From Pirellulaceae bacterium (GTDB taxonomy: Bacteria; Planctomycetota; Planctomycetia; Pirellulales; Pirellulaceae): a DNA stretch of 64,000 nucleotides. The translations under genes and the position numbers were made by a program. The stretch spans positions 1 through 64,000 of the forward strand of contig JAHBXT010000002.1 in assembly GCA_019636385.1 (NCBI GenBank). Direction: 5' to 3'. The notes under the pieces are model-generated. The model did not search any database, was not told the origin of the DNA, and saw nothing but the letters and a program-made list of their open reading frames with translations. This document shows, piece after piece, positions 35,403 to 44,804 of the stretch (position 1 is the stretch's first letter; each line of letters starts with the position of its first letter).

Positions 35403-36302
35403 CTACTTGAGGCACTCGTCGGCCGGCTGCGGCAAGACGATAGACGGACAGTTATTGCAGATCAACTGTGTGCCGATATCAAAGTACCCGCGGCGCAGGA
35501 CGGCCAGGGCCAGGCAGTGGTCGTCTCGGCCAGCCACCGAGGTGATGTGACCAACCTGCTGCTCGCCCTGGAGGACTGGCATTTGTGGCTGAACTTCGGT
35601 CGAATCAACTTTCAACAGTGACAGCTTCTTCTGGATTTGCCCCAGTGCGTCTAAGCGAGCGATGGTTTCTTGACCCAGATAACAGCCTTTAGTGAAACTG
35701 ATGGCCTGTCGGGTGCGGTCAATTTCCTGGGGGATACACTTGTCCCAAATATCGTGTCCCATGCGCGGCCAAAACCGCTCGATGCGCAGCGATCCCCACA
35801 GCTCAATGTCGGCAGCAGGTACAGATTCGGATGAAATATCGAGCGGCCTGGTGGACTGGATGTCGTCAATGTCAGAGCTTCGCACACTAGCGCACAGGCG
35901 AGCCGTTGGTCCAAAAGCCGGAATCGCGGCCACAACCGATGCATAAATATCGCCACCGATTGGCTGATTGACTCTGGCCGAATCGTCGTCAATCAGCAAT
36001 CTCAAGCTACTGTGCAGCGAATGATCGACCACGCGAGCATCTTCGCGGATGATGTAACGGTCGATGTGATTGGCAACGCGAGCCGCATCCGGGTGCTGGC
36101 CCAAGAGCCACCAGCGATGTGGTTCGTGGTGCAAAATCAGGCCGTGCGCTACGACCCAGCCGCGTGCATCGGTTACAAAAGTTTCAACGGCCTGACCAAT
36201 CGATAAGGATTGAACCTGATTGGATGTCAGGTTGTGAACGATTCGTCCGGCATCAGCACCGCTGATTTCAATGACCAGCGGCTGATCCAGTTGAATTGTC
36301 AT
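35403..36302 (-). CDS. Folate-binding YgfZ/GcvT-like protein
   Basis: 299-residue GcvT-fold protein. The YgfZ signature is clear: TKGCYLGQETIARLDALGQI, with the conserved Cys in KGCYxGQE. The C-terminal barrel contains VGHITSVAG. YgfZ proteins use folate and help maintain some Fe-S enzymes, for example MiaB. The N-terminal part includes ISGADAGRIVHNLTSNQV, typical of the family. It is divergent from nothing nearby; the next gene downstream on the same strand is the large surface protein, which ends just beyond the start. Confidence 0.88.
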   Translation of the reverse strand: MTIQLDQPLVIEISGADAGRIVHNLTSNQVQSLSIGQAVETFVTDARGWVVAHGLILHHEPHRWWLLGQHPDAARVANHIDRYIIREDARVVDHSLHSSLRLLIDDDSARVNQPIGGDIYASVVAAIPAFGPTARLCASVRSSDIDDIQSTRPLDISSESVPAADIELWGSLRIERFWPRMGHDIWDKCIPQEIDRTRQAISFTKGCYLGQETIARLDALGQIQKKLSLLKVDSTEVQPQMPVLQGEQQVGHITSVAGRDDHCLALAVLRRGYFDIGTQLICNNCPSIVLPQPADECLK

Positions 36303-36323
36303 TCTGTCAAATCCCAGTGACCG

Positions 36324-39300
36324 TTAATCGAACTCCGATGATGAAGCCAGGAACCGACGCTTGCTGAGCGGGTTGGGTACTTCACCAAAGTTGTAGGATA
36401 TGGCATTGATGCCACTGGTCAACACCACGTTCGTGATCTGATTGTCACCAGCGGTGCCGCCTGCGGGTGTTCCCACGTTATTTTGAGCACTGGTGAAGCC
36501 CAACGGCTGCGTGGTCTGGATCACGGAATAGGATCCGGGAGGCAGCGCATCAAAGGTGTACTCGCCATTTGGGTTGGTGGCTGCTGTACGCGAAACGGTG
36601 CGACCCAAGATATCGGTACCAGTTAGTGCCATGTCAACGGACCCTAAGCCGGTATCGCCAGAGTCAAATACGCCATTCCTGTTAACATCCACATAGACGC
36701 GGCCAGCGATACTGCCATTGACGGCCACTGGCGTATTGAGTGTCGACGTATTGTTATTCGTATTCGTATCCGTCTCCGTTCCGGTGACTGTCGCCGTATT
36801 GGTGAACGTGCCACTGGCCGTCGAGGATACATCCACCAGCAGAGTTATAGTTGCGCTGGCACCTGAAGCTAGATTCCCAATGCTTGCGGTGACGGTCTGA
36901 CCCACATGGGCTACGGTACCGACGGTAGATGAGCCCTGGTTGAACGTCAGTCCATTGGGTAATACGTCCGTCATGACCACATCGGTAGCGGCGCTGGGAC
37001 CGGCATTGGTGACGATGATCGTGTAGGTCATTGGGCCACCGGCCAGCGCTGGGTCGCTGGGGTTGGTCTTGGCTTTGGTGACTTGCAAGTCGATCTGGGG
37101 CGTTAGGGTTGTAATCAGCGTCGAGGAATTGTTGGAACTGTTCGAGTCCGTTTCGGTAGGCGTCGCGGTGGCGGTATTGTTCAGCGTGCCGCGTGTTGTC
37201 CCATTAACTGTCGTGTTCACTGTCACTCGTACGGTGGCCCCCGGAGCAATATCGCCCAGGTTTCCAGTAATCACACCACTGGCATGCAGTGCGGTACCCT
37301 GCGTCGAACTGACGCTAACAAAAGTCAGTCCCGCTGGCAATGTGTCGGACAGAGTGACCCCGGTAGCCGTCGATGGGCCATTGTTTGTCACGTCGATATG
37401 ATACACCAGGGCGTTGCCCGGTATGACCGAGGCACCGCTGGGGCTGGACTTGACCACCGCTATATCTACCAGCGGCGATAGCGGCGAAGTGACCGTGGCT
37501 GTGTTATTGTTCGGATTGGAGTCGGTCAAGCTATCGGTAGTCGAGATGACCGCTGTATTGACCAAGTCGCTACGGAAGCCCGGCAGAACGTTGGCGATGA
37601 CCGTCAACGTCGCGCTGGCCCCACTGGCCAGGGCACCGATATTGAATGTCAAATCGTCAGGATTGGCGGCGGTGGTATCGCTGGCCGACGCGGGGATGGT
37701 AATCGGAGTCGCCCCGATGGTTGCTGACGTTACCTGGATGCCATCCGGAATGTTATCGACCACTCGCACACCGGTCGCATCAGATGGTCCATTGTTGCGA
37801 GCTGTCAGAGTGTAAGTAATTGTGCCGCCAGGGCGTATGGGATTACCTACGGTAGCCGAATCAACTTTGGTGACTTCCAGGTCGATCGTGGTTCCGGTGG
37901 CTGTGGTTTCGGTGTCCGTATTGTTAGCTGCGTTCGAATCGAAGCCGGCCAGCGACTCGGTTGAGCGAATGATGGCGGTATTAGACAGTGAATTGCCGGC
38001 ATCCTGATCCACAGTCACGATAATCGTGATCGTGCCCGTAGCCCCCGCTGCCATGTTGCCCAAGGCGATGGAGACATCGCGACTGGGGGCAGTAGGCGGA
38101 GTGATGACGGCGCCTACGATCGAACTGGAAGCGCTCACGTAAGTCACGCCGACTGGCAACGTATCAACGACTTCTACGTTGGTGGCACCGCCCGGTCCGT
38201 CGTTGCTAACGTTCAGTGTGTAGGTCAACTGCGAACCGCGAGAGATTGGATCAGCGCTGTCAGACTTGGTAATCACCAAATCGACGCTAGGATTGACGGT
38301 AGTGCTGGAGTCGCCAGTCACAAGTTCAGCCTCATCCGCATCAGCGGTGGCTGAATTGGAAATGGTTGACCCCGAGAAGCTGCTCTGGATGGTGGTCACC
38401 ACGTTGATGGTCACCGATGCGCCGACAGCCAAGGTAGGCAGGTCCAGTGAGATCAGCCCTGCAACGTGTGTTGGCGTACCAACAGTGGAATTAACTGATA
38501 CAAAGGTCAGGCCAGCCGGCAAGGTGTCACGGATTTCCAGATTCGTGGCCGTCGAGGGGCCATTGTTGGTAACAACGATCTGGTAATTCAAAGTCTGGCC
38601 AACAACATTGGGGTCAGGCGTATCGGTTTTGGTGATTTCCAATACGGCCTGTCGGATCACGTTGATGTTGGCCGTGTCTTCGTTGTTGTCATCGTCGCTA
38701 TCGATGCCGTCACCAATGACAGTTGCCGTATTGACAACGTTTGCTTGGGCTGCGTGGTTCGCCGGCACGCTGGCTATTATGGTGATGACTCGCGACTCGC
38801 CAGAAGCGAAGCTGGCATACTCGACTTCAATCTCGCCGGTTGGCGGGCCGCTCTGATTGATGTTTGTACTGCCCGATGCAACCACCGAGACAACCGTCAT
38901 AAAGTCAGGCAAGTCGTCGACCACCAACACGTTTGTAGCCGTTCCCGGGCCATTGTTGGTGACATTCAGAGTGTACGTTACTTGTCCGCCAGCGGTGATG
39001 TTGGCAGCGTTTGCAATCTTGGTAATCTCCAGGTCGAATTCGGGGGTAAATCCGAAATCTTGCGCCAGGTTCGTGTTGGCGTCGCTATCCCCATCCGTGG
39101 TTGGTTCACCACCGGCGGTCAGTGTAATGACTCCAGCGCTGACGGCACCCACACCTACTACGAAAATGCCTTTGTTTTGATTGTTCGTGTCGTCATTGGG
39201 AGCATCGAAAATCGAGCTGGGGGTGAATCCAAACAAGTCACCTCCACCAGCAAATTCCGAGTCGGGAATCACGACGAAGTAGTCGCCCGGTAATAAACTT

Positions 39301-40553
39301 TGAAACAGATAGTTACCAGTTCCATCGGTCGTATCGGTACCTACCAGCGTATCTACACCAGTATTGAGCAGTCCGTCACCATCGTCTTCATACAGTTGGA
39401 CTGTTACGTTCTGAATGCCGGTTTCACCCACATCCAGCGCCCCATTATTATTGGAATCACGCCACACGCGATCACCAATCGACATTGGATTCAAGTTGGC
39501 AAAGTTCTGCTGGCTCAGGAATGGTGCTACGGTTTGTGTCAGATCAAACTGTGCGTCATTGCCGGCCGTGGCATCAATCTGAATTCGCAGTGCTGTTACG
39601 TTTGCAAAATTCGCGCCGGAACCTGCGACGGTAGAAAACGCAGAGTACGGTACGATGACAACTTCAGTTGCCAAACCACCGGCAGTCTGAGGAATGTTGA
39701 CTGTTTCCGACGAGCGGTTGCCAGAGCCGCTGAAAACGTCAATTGTCAGCGTATTACCTGCCAGGGTTGCCCCCGCCAGAAACTGAAACGCACTGGCGCC
39801 GCCTGACGTGAGGTTTTGGCTGAGGTTTACGTGACTAATTGTGGTTGCATCGCTATCGACGCCATCGTAAATCAAAATGACATTTCCACTTGTACCAACA
39901 TCTAGGTTGACGTCCAATAACCCGCCGGTAACTTCAGCGCGAACGTTCGCTCCGCCCGCCACATGATTCACGATCATGTCTCGCTCACCGCCCAGCGTAT
40001 TGCTGCCGGAAGTGACCGTAAAGTTGCTGATGGTGGGTGTGCCGGAATCGGCAACCAAGGACGCAGTAGCATCCGTAAAATTATCTAAGACAGTTACGCC
40101 GGTTCCACCAGCTTGTGGTTCTGTAATCACGACTGTCTTGACAGTTTCCGCAGGCCGCTGCAATCTTCCAGTCGCAGCAGCCTGTTGTACGAAGTAGGTA
40201 CCAGCGGTTAGACCGGTAAATAAGTAATTACCGCTACCGTCGGTGACTTGAGGTGCGCCAACCAGCGTATCGTCGCCACCGGCTGTGCCGCTGCTGCTCT
40301 CGAAGGTGGCGTTGCCACCGTCCCGGAACAGTCGCACGGTTACTCCCACCAGCGCGGTATCGTCACCGGTAAGGCCGTTTTCGGTTAGGTCGGTAAAGAC
40401 GTTACCGCCAATGGTCGCGATGTCGCCGGCCATCAGGCAGCGCCGCTCCATCGGCTCCAATCGCAATGTTCGGACTCGGTGCGTGCGGCTGCGCCGGGTC
40501 TGGCTGTTTCTCTTACTGAATTTGGCGAAGAGTCGTTGAAAAATGCTAGCCAT
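36324..40553 (-). CDS. Giant surface protein: SdrD_B modules and six DUF11 repeats
   Basis: 1409 residues. A basic N-terminus is followed by RLEPMERRCLMAGD, a motif found at the start of many planctomycete exported surface proteins. An SdrD_B-type module (VFTDLTENGLTGDD...) comes first, then ~200 residues rich in Thr/Ser/Asn, a second SdrD_B (GDRVWRDSNNNGALDVGETG), six DUF11 repeats each starting DLxITK or LEITK and containing TNNGPSxAT and DTLPxGLTFVS, and a third SdrD_B (GRVYVDVNRNGVFDSGDTG) before the end. It is probably an extended calcium-stabilised cell-surface stalk. ATG 40553 with AGGGGGG upstream is preferred over 40595. No cell-wall anchor is visible at the C-terminus. Confidence 0.88.
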   Translation of the reverse strand: MASIFQRLFAKFSKRNSQTRRSRTHRVRTLRLEPMERRCLMAGDIATIGGNVFTDLTENGLTGDDTALVGVTVRLFRDGGNATFESSSGTAGGDDTLVGAPQVTDGSGNYLFTGLTAGTYFVQQAAATGRLQRPAETVKTVVITEPQAGGTGVTVLDNFTDATASLVADSGTPTISNFTVTSGSNTLGGERDMIVNHVAGGANVRAEVTGGLLDVNLDVGTSGNVILIYDGVDSDATTISHVNLSQNLTSGGASAFQFLAGATLAGNTLTIDVFSGSGNRSSETVNIPQTAGGLATEVVIVPYSAFSTVAGSGANFANVTALRIQIDATAGNDAQFDLTQTVAPFLSQQNFANLNPMSIGDRVWRDSNNNGALDVGETGIQNVTVQLYEDDGDGLLNTGVDTLVGTDTTDGTGNYLFQSLLPGDYFVVIPDSEFAGGGDLFGFTPSSIFDAPNDDTNNQNKGIFVVGVGAVSAGVITLTAGGEPTTDGDSDANTNLAQDFGFTPEFDLEITKIANAANITAGGQVTYTLNVTNNGPGTATNVLVVDDLPDFMTVVSVVASGSTNINQSGPPTGEIEVEYASFASGESRVITIIASVPANHAAQANVVNTATVIGDGIDSDDDNNEDTANINVIRQAVLEITKTDTPDPNVVGQTLNYQIVVTNNGPSTATNLEIRDTLPAGLTFVSVNSTVGTPTHVAGLISLDLPTLAVGASVTINVVTTIQSSFSGSTISNSATADADEAELVTGDSSTTVNPSVDLVITKSDSADPISRGSQLTYTLNVSNDGPGGATNVEVVDTLPVGVTYVSASSSIVGAVITPPTAPSRDVSIALGNMAAGATGTITIIVTVDQDAGNSLSNTAIIRSTESLAGFDSNAANNTDTETTATGTTIDLEVTKVDSATVGNPIRPGGTITYTLTARNNGPSDATGVRVVDNIPDGIQVTSATIGATPITIPASASDTTAANPDDLTFNIGALASGASATLTVIANVLPGFRSDLVNTAVISTTDSLTDSNPNNNTATVTSPLSPLVDIAVVKSSPSGASVIPGNALVYHIDVTNNGPSTATGVTLSDTLPAGLTFVSVSSTQGTALHASGVITGNLGDIAPGATVRVTVNTTVNGTTRGTLNNTATATPTETDSNSSNNSSTLITTLTPQIDLQVTKAKTNPSDPALAGGPMTYTIIVTNAGPSAATDVVMTDVLPNGLTFNQGSSTVGTVAHVGQTVTASIGNLASGASATITLLVDVSSTASGTFTNTATVTGTETDTNTNNNTSTLNTPVAVNGSIAGRVYVDVNRNGVFDSGDTGLGSVDMALTGTDILGRTVSRTAATNPNGEYTFDALPPGSYSVIQTTQPLGFTSAQNNVGTPAGGTAGDNQITNVVLTSGINAISYNFGEVPNPLSKRRFLASSSEFD

Positions 40554-40679
40554 AACCCCCCCTGGTCTTTGCTTGGGCACGTGCCTGAATTTCATCCTGA
40601 AACGATTGCGAGCCGGCCGCTCGCGCAGTTGGTCTGCCGCGTGCGGGTGCGGCCGTCAGGTGAAGCGCATTGCTAAATG

Positions 40680-40718
40680 CAAAAAGCTCGACCAAATCCA
40701 ACTGGATGGTCGAGCCTT
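40680..40718 (-). terminator. Intrinsic terminator after the BBP7 gene (minus strand)
   Basis: On the minus strand GCTCGACCATCC pairs with GGATTTGGTCGAGC around AGTT, with one bulged region, and is followed by TTTTT (40685-40681) and GCATTT. It lies ~60 bases after the BBP7 stop and ~130 bases before the surface-protein start, so the two are probably separate transcripts. Confidence 0.75.
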
Positions 40719-40774
40719 GCGTTTTATTGCGCGTTAGCAGTTGATGCCGTTTGCTCGCATTCCGGGTGTGGTGA

Positions 40775-42325
40775 CTACCAGCGGAATTCGAGTCCATAGC
40801 TCAGACCATGTACCCAATAATCGGTTTGCCGGAACTGAAACTGAGGTCTGAGTGGACCAGTAAATGGATTCGTCTCGGGGGGTAGTAGGTTGGTATTAAC
40901 GTCTAGGTCAACTTGATCGCCTGGCCGGACCACATTGCCCATGTAGATCAGCGTGTAACCGATGGTGCCCCGCAGGCGACGAGTCAATTGATAGCCAACC
41001 GTAGCACCCAATTCAGGGATCATCGTAAACCGATCTCGTTCGTATACGCCAATGTTGGTGCGTTGAGTCAAAAAGCCAGCATTGTGGTTGGTTGTCACGT
41101 TGTTTTCGGTGATCGCTGTCGAACCGTCGATCATCACCGTCTGGTGCATGTTACCGATGGCGACGCGCATCAGAGTATCCAGCGACCACCAGCCGCGACG
41201 ACCTTGCCAGACAACACCCAGTTCGCCACCGTTGAATTGATTGCGAGTGCGGAACTGGTCGATAATGTCAAACGTACCTTGTCCGTTGTTAATCGTTGAG
41301 TTATTGGCCAAGGTGGTCAGTTGTTCACGGATTCGCAGGCCGTCGGACAATTGCCAAAAGCGATAGCCAGCCGTTAAATCCAGTCGTGTCGAAATCGGTA
41401 CTGTTTGACAGCGCCAATCGGAGTAACCGCAGCCGCTGTTGCAGCACATCTGACGGCGAAAGCGGAACCCAGCACCGTACAACTGATTGGTCAGATCGAC
41501 ACTCACGCTGCCGCGTATGACGTTTGGAAAGGCAACCAATTCTGCATCATTCGCACCGGCGTTGGCACCGGGTCGCATGTTGATGAAAGGTCGCGCCAGA
41601 ATCTGAGAGCCCGTAGCTCCGGTGGATTGTGCGAAGAATGATTCATTCTTTTCGCTAAGACCGACATATTCGCCTTCCAGACCCAATCCGGGGCATGATC
41701 CCAACCATGTGCCGAAGCGAATGCGAAAACCGCTGGTTGCATCGGTCAAGTTATCGTCGTCGTCGCCAAAAAGTACTGATGTACCTGTGCGTCCTAACAC
41801 GCCGGCGTTAGCACGAATCGTACCGGTTGGGCTGGTCGTCACCAGTGGAGGCAGGCGCATGCCGGACTGATACCATGTCAAGCCTTCGGCGTGAACCCAG
41901 CCATGAGCGGGTAGTGTGATGTATACGCGACCGTAGTTTTGATAGCACAAATCGCCGTAACCGCCCACGTTGCATGGTCCGCAACCGGCGGTTCCGACCG
42001 AACCGCAGCTATCGCAGCCGCCACCACCGCAAGAACTGCATCCGGCACTGTCCGAGCCAGAGTAATGGCCCCCGTCATGAATTATCTCACCATCCATCAC
42101 CACCGAATCGTGAGCTGCAGAACGCACCGCAGCAGCTTGAGCAACTTCGCTCCGTTTGCCTGCAGTCGGTTTGCCCTCCGATTTCTTGGCGGTAGGCTTC
42201 TTCTGGATTTCAGTACTTTGGCTGGACGGGGTCTTAGCGGCGCCAGGCCGTTGCTGTCCCAAGCTGGGTGCGACAGTCGCTAACTGCCAAGCAATGACTG
42301 CGATCAGGGCAATGTTTCTCTTCAC
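40775..42325 (-). CDS. BBP7 family outer-membrane beta-barrel protein
   Basis: 516 residues. GTG 42325 (GGAAGG upstream) gives a signal peptide VKRNIALIAVIAWQLATVAP. The next ~80 residues are Lys/Ala/Ser-rich, and ~100-140 is a Cys/Gly tract (CSSCGGGGCDSCGS). The rest is barrel-like: GLTWYQSGMRLPPLV, GFRIRFGTWLGSCPGLGLEGEY, TLDL-type strands, ending in GLEFRW with terminal aromatic residue. This fits the planctomycete BBP7 outer-membrane family. Function is unknown; barrel of unknown cargo. ATG 42370 is an alternative that would shift the signal away from the N-terminus. Confidence 0.82.
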   Translation of the reverse strand: MKRNIALIAVIAWQLATVAPSLGQQRPGAAKTPSSQSTEIQKKPTAKKSEGKPTAGKRSEVAQAAAVRSAAHDSVVMDGEIIHDGGHYSGSDSAGCSSCGGGGCDSCGSVGTAGCGPCNVGGYGDLCYQNYGRVYITLPAHGWVHAEGLTWYQSGMRLPPLVTTSPTGTIRANAGVLGRTGTSVLFGDDDDNLTDATSGFRIRFGTWLGSCPGLGLEGEYVGLSEKNESFFAQSTGATGSQILARPFINMRPGANAGANDAELVAFPNVIRGSVSVDLTNQLYGAGFRFRRQMCCNSGCGYSDWRCQTVPISTRLDLTAGYRFWQLSDGLRIREQLTTLANNSTINNGQGTFDIIDQFRTRNQFNGGELGVVWQGRRGWWSLDTLMRVAIGNMHQTVMIDGSTAITENNVTTNHNAGFLTQRTNIGVYERDRFTMIPELGATVGYQLTRRLRGTIGYTLIYMGNVVRPGDQVDLDVNTNLLPPETNPFTGPLRPQFQFRQTDYWVHGLSYGLEFRW

Positions 42326-42901
42326 GGTTCCATGCCTTCCATAGCAAAACAAGCTATTTTGGGCGGCCATACACTGATTTGGGGGGCCGCAAACTCAACC
42401 CAAGCGCACAACTCCTTGGGTTATGTACTTGCGTATCGACTAGCCGAGCGCGGAAATCTTAGCCCAAGCCAGAAATATTTCGTTTTTAGTACAACCCCCC
42501 CAAGCCATAAACTCTAACAGTGATGGGGCTAGCATTCAGATTGAGCCTGGTAGGTCGAGGCTGGGGCTGTAGCCAGAAGCCGGGCGAACCGACCGCCGGG
42601 CTCACCCGGCGGGATGTGAATGCCCTTGGCTTGTCCAGGCGATCGTTGCGTTTCCAGCTTCATCGCAGCATCCAATACACAACGCCCATCGTCCAAGGTA
42701 TGCTATCAACGTCGACCGTGGTTTGTCCCCTAGGGACTCGATATTGGTAACATGCATCCACCGTCGCCCTGCTGGCTGGTCACCCTGCTGGCTGGTCCCA
42801 TTTCGTCCCTAAGGGGCGTTTTTTGCTTAGCTCATAACCACTTTGCTACCAACATTTGGTCCCTACGGAACATTTTACGCGGCAGGAATCGGAGTCTCAT
42901 C
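42326..42901. other. Intergenic stretch with short repeats; terminator-like hairpin inside
   Basis: About 575 bases between divergent genes. CCCTGCTGGCTGGTC occurs twice in tandem near 42767 and 42783, 16 bases apart. CGTCCC-TAA-GGGGCG at 42804-42818 followed by TTTTTT is terminator-like. Several CCGGCGG/CCGCCGG inverted pieces lie near 42580-42615. No protein frame is convincing, apart from the extension of the DUF4404 frame to 42752. Confidence 0.5.
42804..42824 (+). terminator. Candidate intrinsic terminator or attenuator
   Basis: A 6-base-pair hairpin CGTCCC/GGGGCG with TAA loop runs into six T. It lies ~80 bases upstream of the DUF4404 start, where no plus-strand gene ends, so it could be leader attenuation or simple chance. 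Confidence 0.35.
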
Positions 42902-43159
42902 ATGCGCCAGACACTCGAAGAAACGCTTGACCAACTCCACCAGCAGCTCTCACATGCCGAGAACCTCGGCGATCAGCAGCGAACTAGACTTCGCGAGGCT
43001 GCCGACGAGATACGTCAGACGTTAGACGACGCGGCGGTAGATTCTGCCGGACTGGCTCAGCGGCTGAAGTCGGCGGCGGCTCAGTTCGAGCATTCACACC
43101 CGCAATTAACCAATACCATCGGCCGAGTTGCCGATCTCTTGTCGCAAATGGGGATTTGA
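42902..43159 (+). CDS. DUF4404 family small helical protein
   Basis: 85 residues, helical throughout: RQTLEETLDQLHQQL, QRTRLREAADEIRQTLDD, LAQRLKSAAAQFE, then RVADLLSQMGI. This matches the small DUF4404 family, whose function is unknown. ATG 42902 starts at the family N-terminus; the frame extends upstream through intergenic sequence. It is separated from dcd by 6 bases, so it is probably in one operon with dcd and the VWA protein. Confidence 0.78.
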   Translation: MRQTLEETLDQLHQQLSHAENLGDQQRTRLREAADEIRQTLDDAAVDSAGLAQRLKSAAAQFEHSHPQLTNTIGRVADLLSQMGI

Positions 43160-43165
43160 ACGGAA

Positions 43166-43726
43166 ATGATCTTATCTGGTGAGGAAATCAAGCGACGGCT
43201 GGGCGGCGACATCAAAATTGAGCCGTTCCATCCGGAGCAACTCAACCCCAACAGCTACAATCTGTCGTTACACGATGAATTGCTAGTGTACGAAGAGGTG
43301 GTAATCGACATGAAAGTGCCGAATCGGTATCGGCGTATTGCGATTCCTGCGGAAGGGTTGGTATTGAGTCCGAATCAAATCTATTTGGGTCGCACTATTG
43401 AGCACACCGAGACTCACAATCTGGTTCCAATGATCGAAGGCCGCAGCTCGGTCGGGCGGCTGGGGTTGTTCGTCCATGTGACGGCTGGCTTTGGCGACGC
43501 GGGCTTTAAGGGGCACTGGACTTTGGAAATGTTTGCTGTTCAGCCCGTGCGAATCTATGCTGGAACCCAAATCTGTCAGCTCTTTTACCATACGCTGGAA
43601 GGCCAGGTGGTAGAATATCGCTCGGGCAAGTACCAAAACAATCGCGACATTCAACCCAGCTTGCTTTACCGAGAGTTTGGTAAATGCGAAGATCAGCAAC
43701 AACTGAAGCTTAACTTTACTCAGTGA
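43166..43726 (+). CDS. dcd: dCTP deaminase
   Basis: Converts dCTP to dUTP, feeding dUMP for thymidylate synthesis. The 186-residue trimeric-fold enzyme shows MILSGEEIKRRLGGDIKIEPF, QLNPNSYNLSL, the nucleotide-binding EGRSSVGRLGLFVHVTAGFGDAGFKGHWTLEM (catalytic Glu in LEMFAVQPV) and QLFY. Its stop overlaps the GTG of the next gene by four bases (GTGA). Confidence 0.95.
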   Translation: MILSGEEIKRRLGGDIKIEPFHPEQLNPNSYNLSLHDELLVYEEVVIDMKVPNRYRRIAIPAEGLVLSPNQIYLGRTIEHTETHNLVPMIEGRSSVGRLGLFVHVTAGFGDAGFKGHWTLEMFAVQPVRIYAGTQICQLFYHTLEGQVVEYRSGKYQNNRDIQPSLLYREFGKCEDQQQLKLNFTQ

Positions 43727-44712
43727 CCGGCACTCACGAAAAACTGACGCGGCGTAAGATACCGGCAGCACGGCCAGCGGGACGGCATCGCGCCTGGCCT
43801 GCGTGGCTGCTGTCTGGCATTGTGCACAGCAGCATTCTGACGTTGCTGACGCTATGGTGGACAAGTGGTCCCCAGGGAACCTTCCCCGGTGAAACTGGCC
43901 GACCGGTCGGTATCGCCATCGCCTACGACAACGCGGACCAGCAGGCTTACTACCATCTGACCGGAGTTGACGAGCAATCGCCGGCTGATTCGGATGCAGG
44001 CAGCCTGGCGGCCTTGTCCTCGATAACGCAGGCGTCACCCGCTGAACAGCAGTTGTTGGACGGCCTGTTGGCGGCGGTTGACGGTGGTGGCGCAGAGGCG
44101 GCCGGCGATTTGGGATTGGGCCAAGGCAAGTCGCAGCTACCGCAAGGTGGAAAGCCGTCGCTTGTTAAGACTCAAGTGTTTGGCATTGAAGGCCAGGGTT
44201 CGCGTTTCATCTATGTCTTTGACCGCTCGGACAGCATGAATGGCTTCGCGGGTAAGCCGCTAGGGCGCGCCAAGGCCGAGTTGCTGAGCAGCCTGGAATC
44301 GTTGGGGGAGACACACCAATTCCAGATCATTTTTTACAACGATACTCCGTTGCCCTATGGCGGCTTGCCCGATCGCGGTCCACAGTTGTTGCGAGGTGAT
44401 AACCGCACGAAAGAACTGGCCACTCGATTCGTGCGCGAGATGACTGCTTCGGGAGGCACGAACCACATCGACTCGTTGCGCATGGCCCTGGCCATGGGGC
44501 CAGACGTAGTTTTCTTTTTGACCGATGCAGATTATCCCGTGCCCCCAGCCAGGGATCTAGATAACATCGTGACGCGAGCAGCTCGCAGTGGAACTACCAT
44601 CCACTGCATTCAATTTGGTGATGGCGTCCGATCAACACGCAGCGGCTGGATCGCCGAGTTGGCAGCGGCTAGCGGTGGTCAGTTTCGTTATGTGGATGTT
44701 TCGCAGTTTTAG
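43723..44712 (+). CDS. VWA-domain membrane protein
   Basis: 329 residues. The N-terminus is basic with one helix (AWLLSGIVHSSILTLLTLWW), then a ~110-residue variable region, and a C-terminal VWA domain with MIDAS motif DRSDS (IYVFDRSDSMNGF) and TASGGTNH for the second metal-site loop. GTG 43723 overlaps the dcd stop. The same layout (single anchor plus VWA) is common in planctomycetes, but its role is unknown and no MoxR gene is adjacent. Confidence 0.82.
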   Translation: MTGTHEKLTRRKIPAARPAGRHRAWPAWLLSGIVHSSILTLLTLWWTSGPQGTFPGETGRPVGIAIAYDNADQQAYYHLTGVDEQSPADSDAGSLAALSSITQASPAEQQLLDGLLAAVDGGGAEAAGDLGLGQGKSQLPQGGKPSLVKTQVFGIEGQGSRFIYVFDRSDSMNGFAGKPLGRAKAELLSSLESLGETHQFQIIFYNDTPLPYGGLPDRGPQLLRGDNRTKELATRFVREMTASGGTNHIDSLRMALAMGPDVVFFLTDADYPVPPARDLDNIVTRAARSGTTIHCIQFGDGVRSTRSGWIAELAAASGGQFRYVDVSQF

Positions 44713-44804
44713 GCTGTGAACTTCCAACGTCTAGTAGCCCGCTGAATCATCGTCTAAAATGCGGCCACTTTTTTGGCAGCAGACTTGGTGTGAGGTTATT
44801 GGGA

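Noticed and set aside
38745..39293. Long plus-strand frame inside the DUF11 protein gene
   Set aside because: Shadow of the repeat-rich minus-strand gene; the low stop frequency follows from its Thr/Val/Asp codon pattern.
43283..44038. 251-residue minus-strand frame across dcd and the VWA gene
   Set aside because: Antisense to two supported genes, without family signals.
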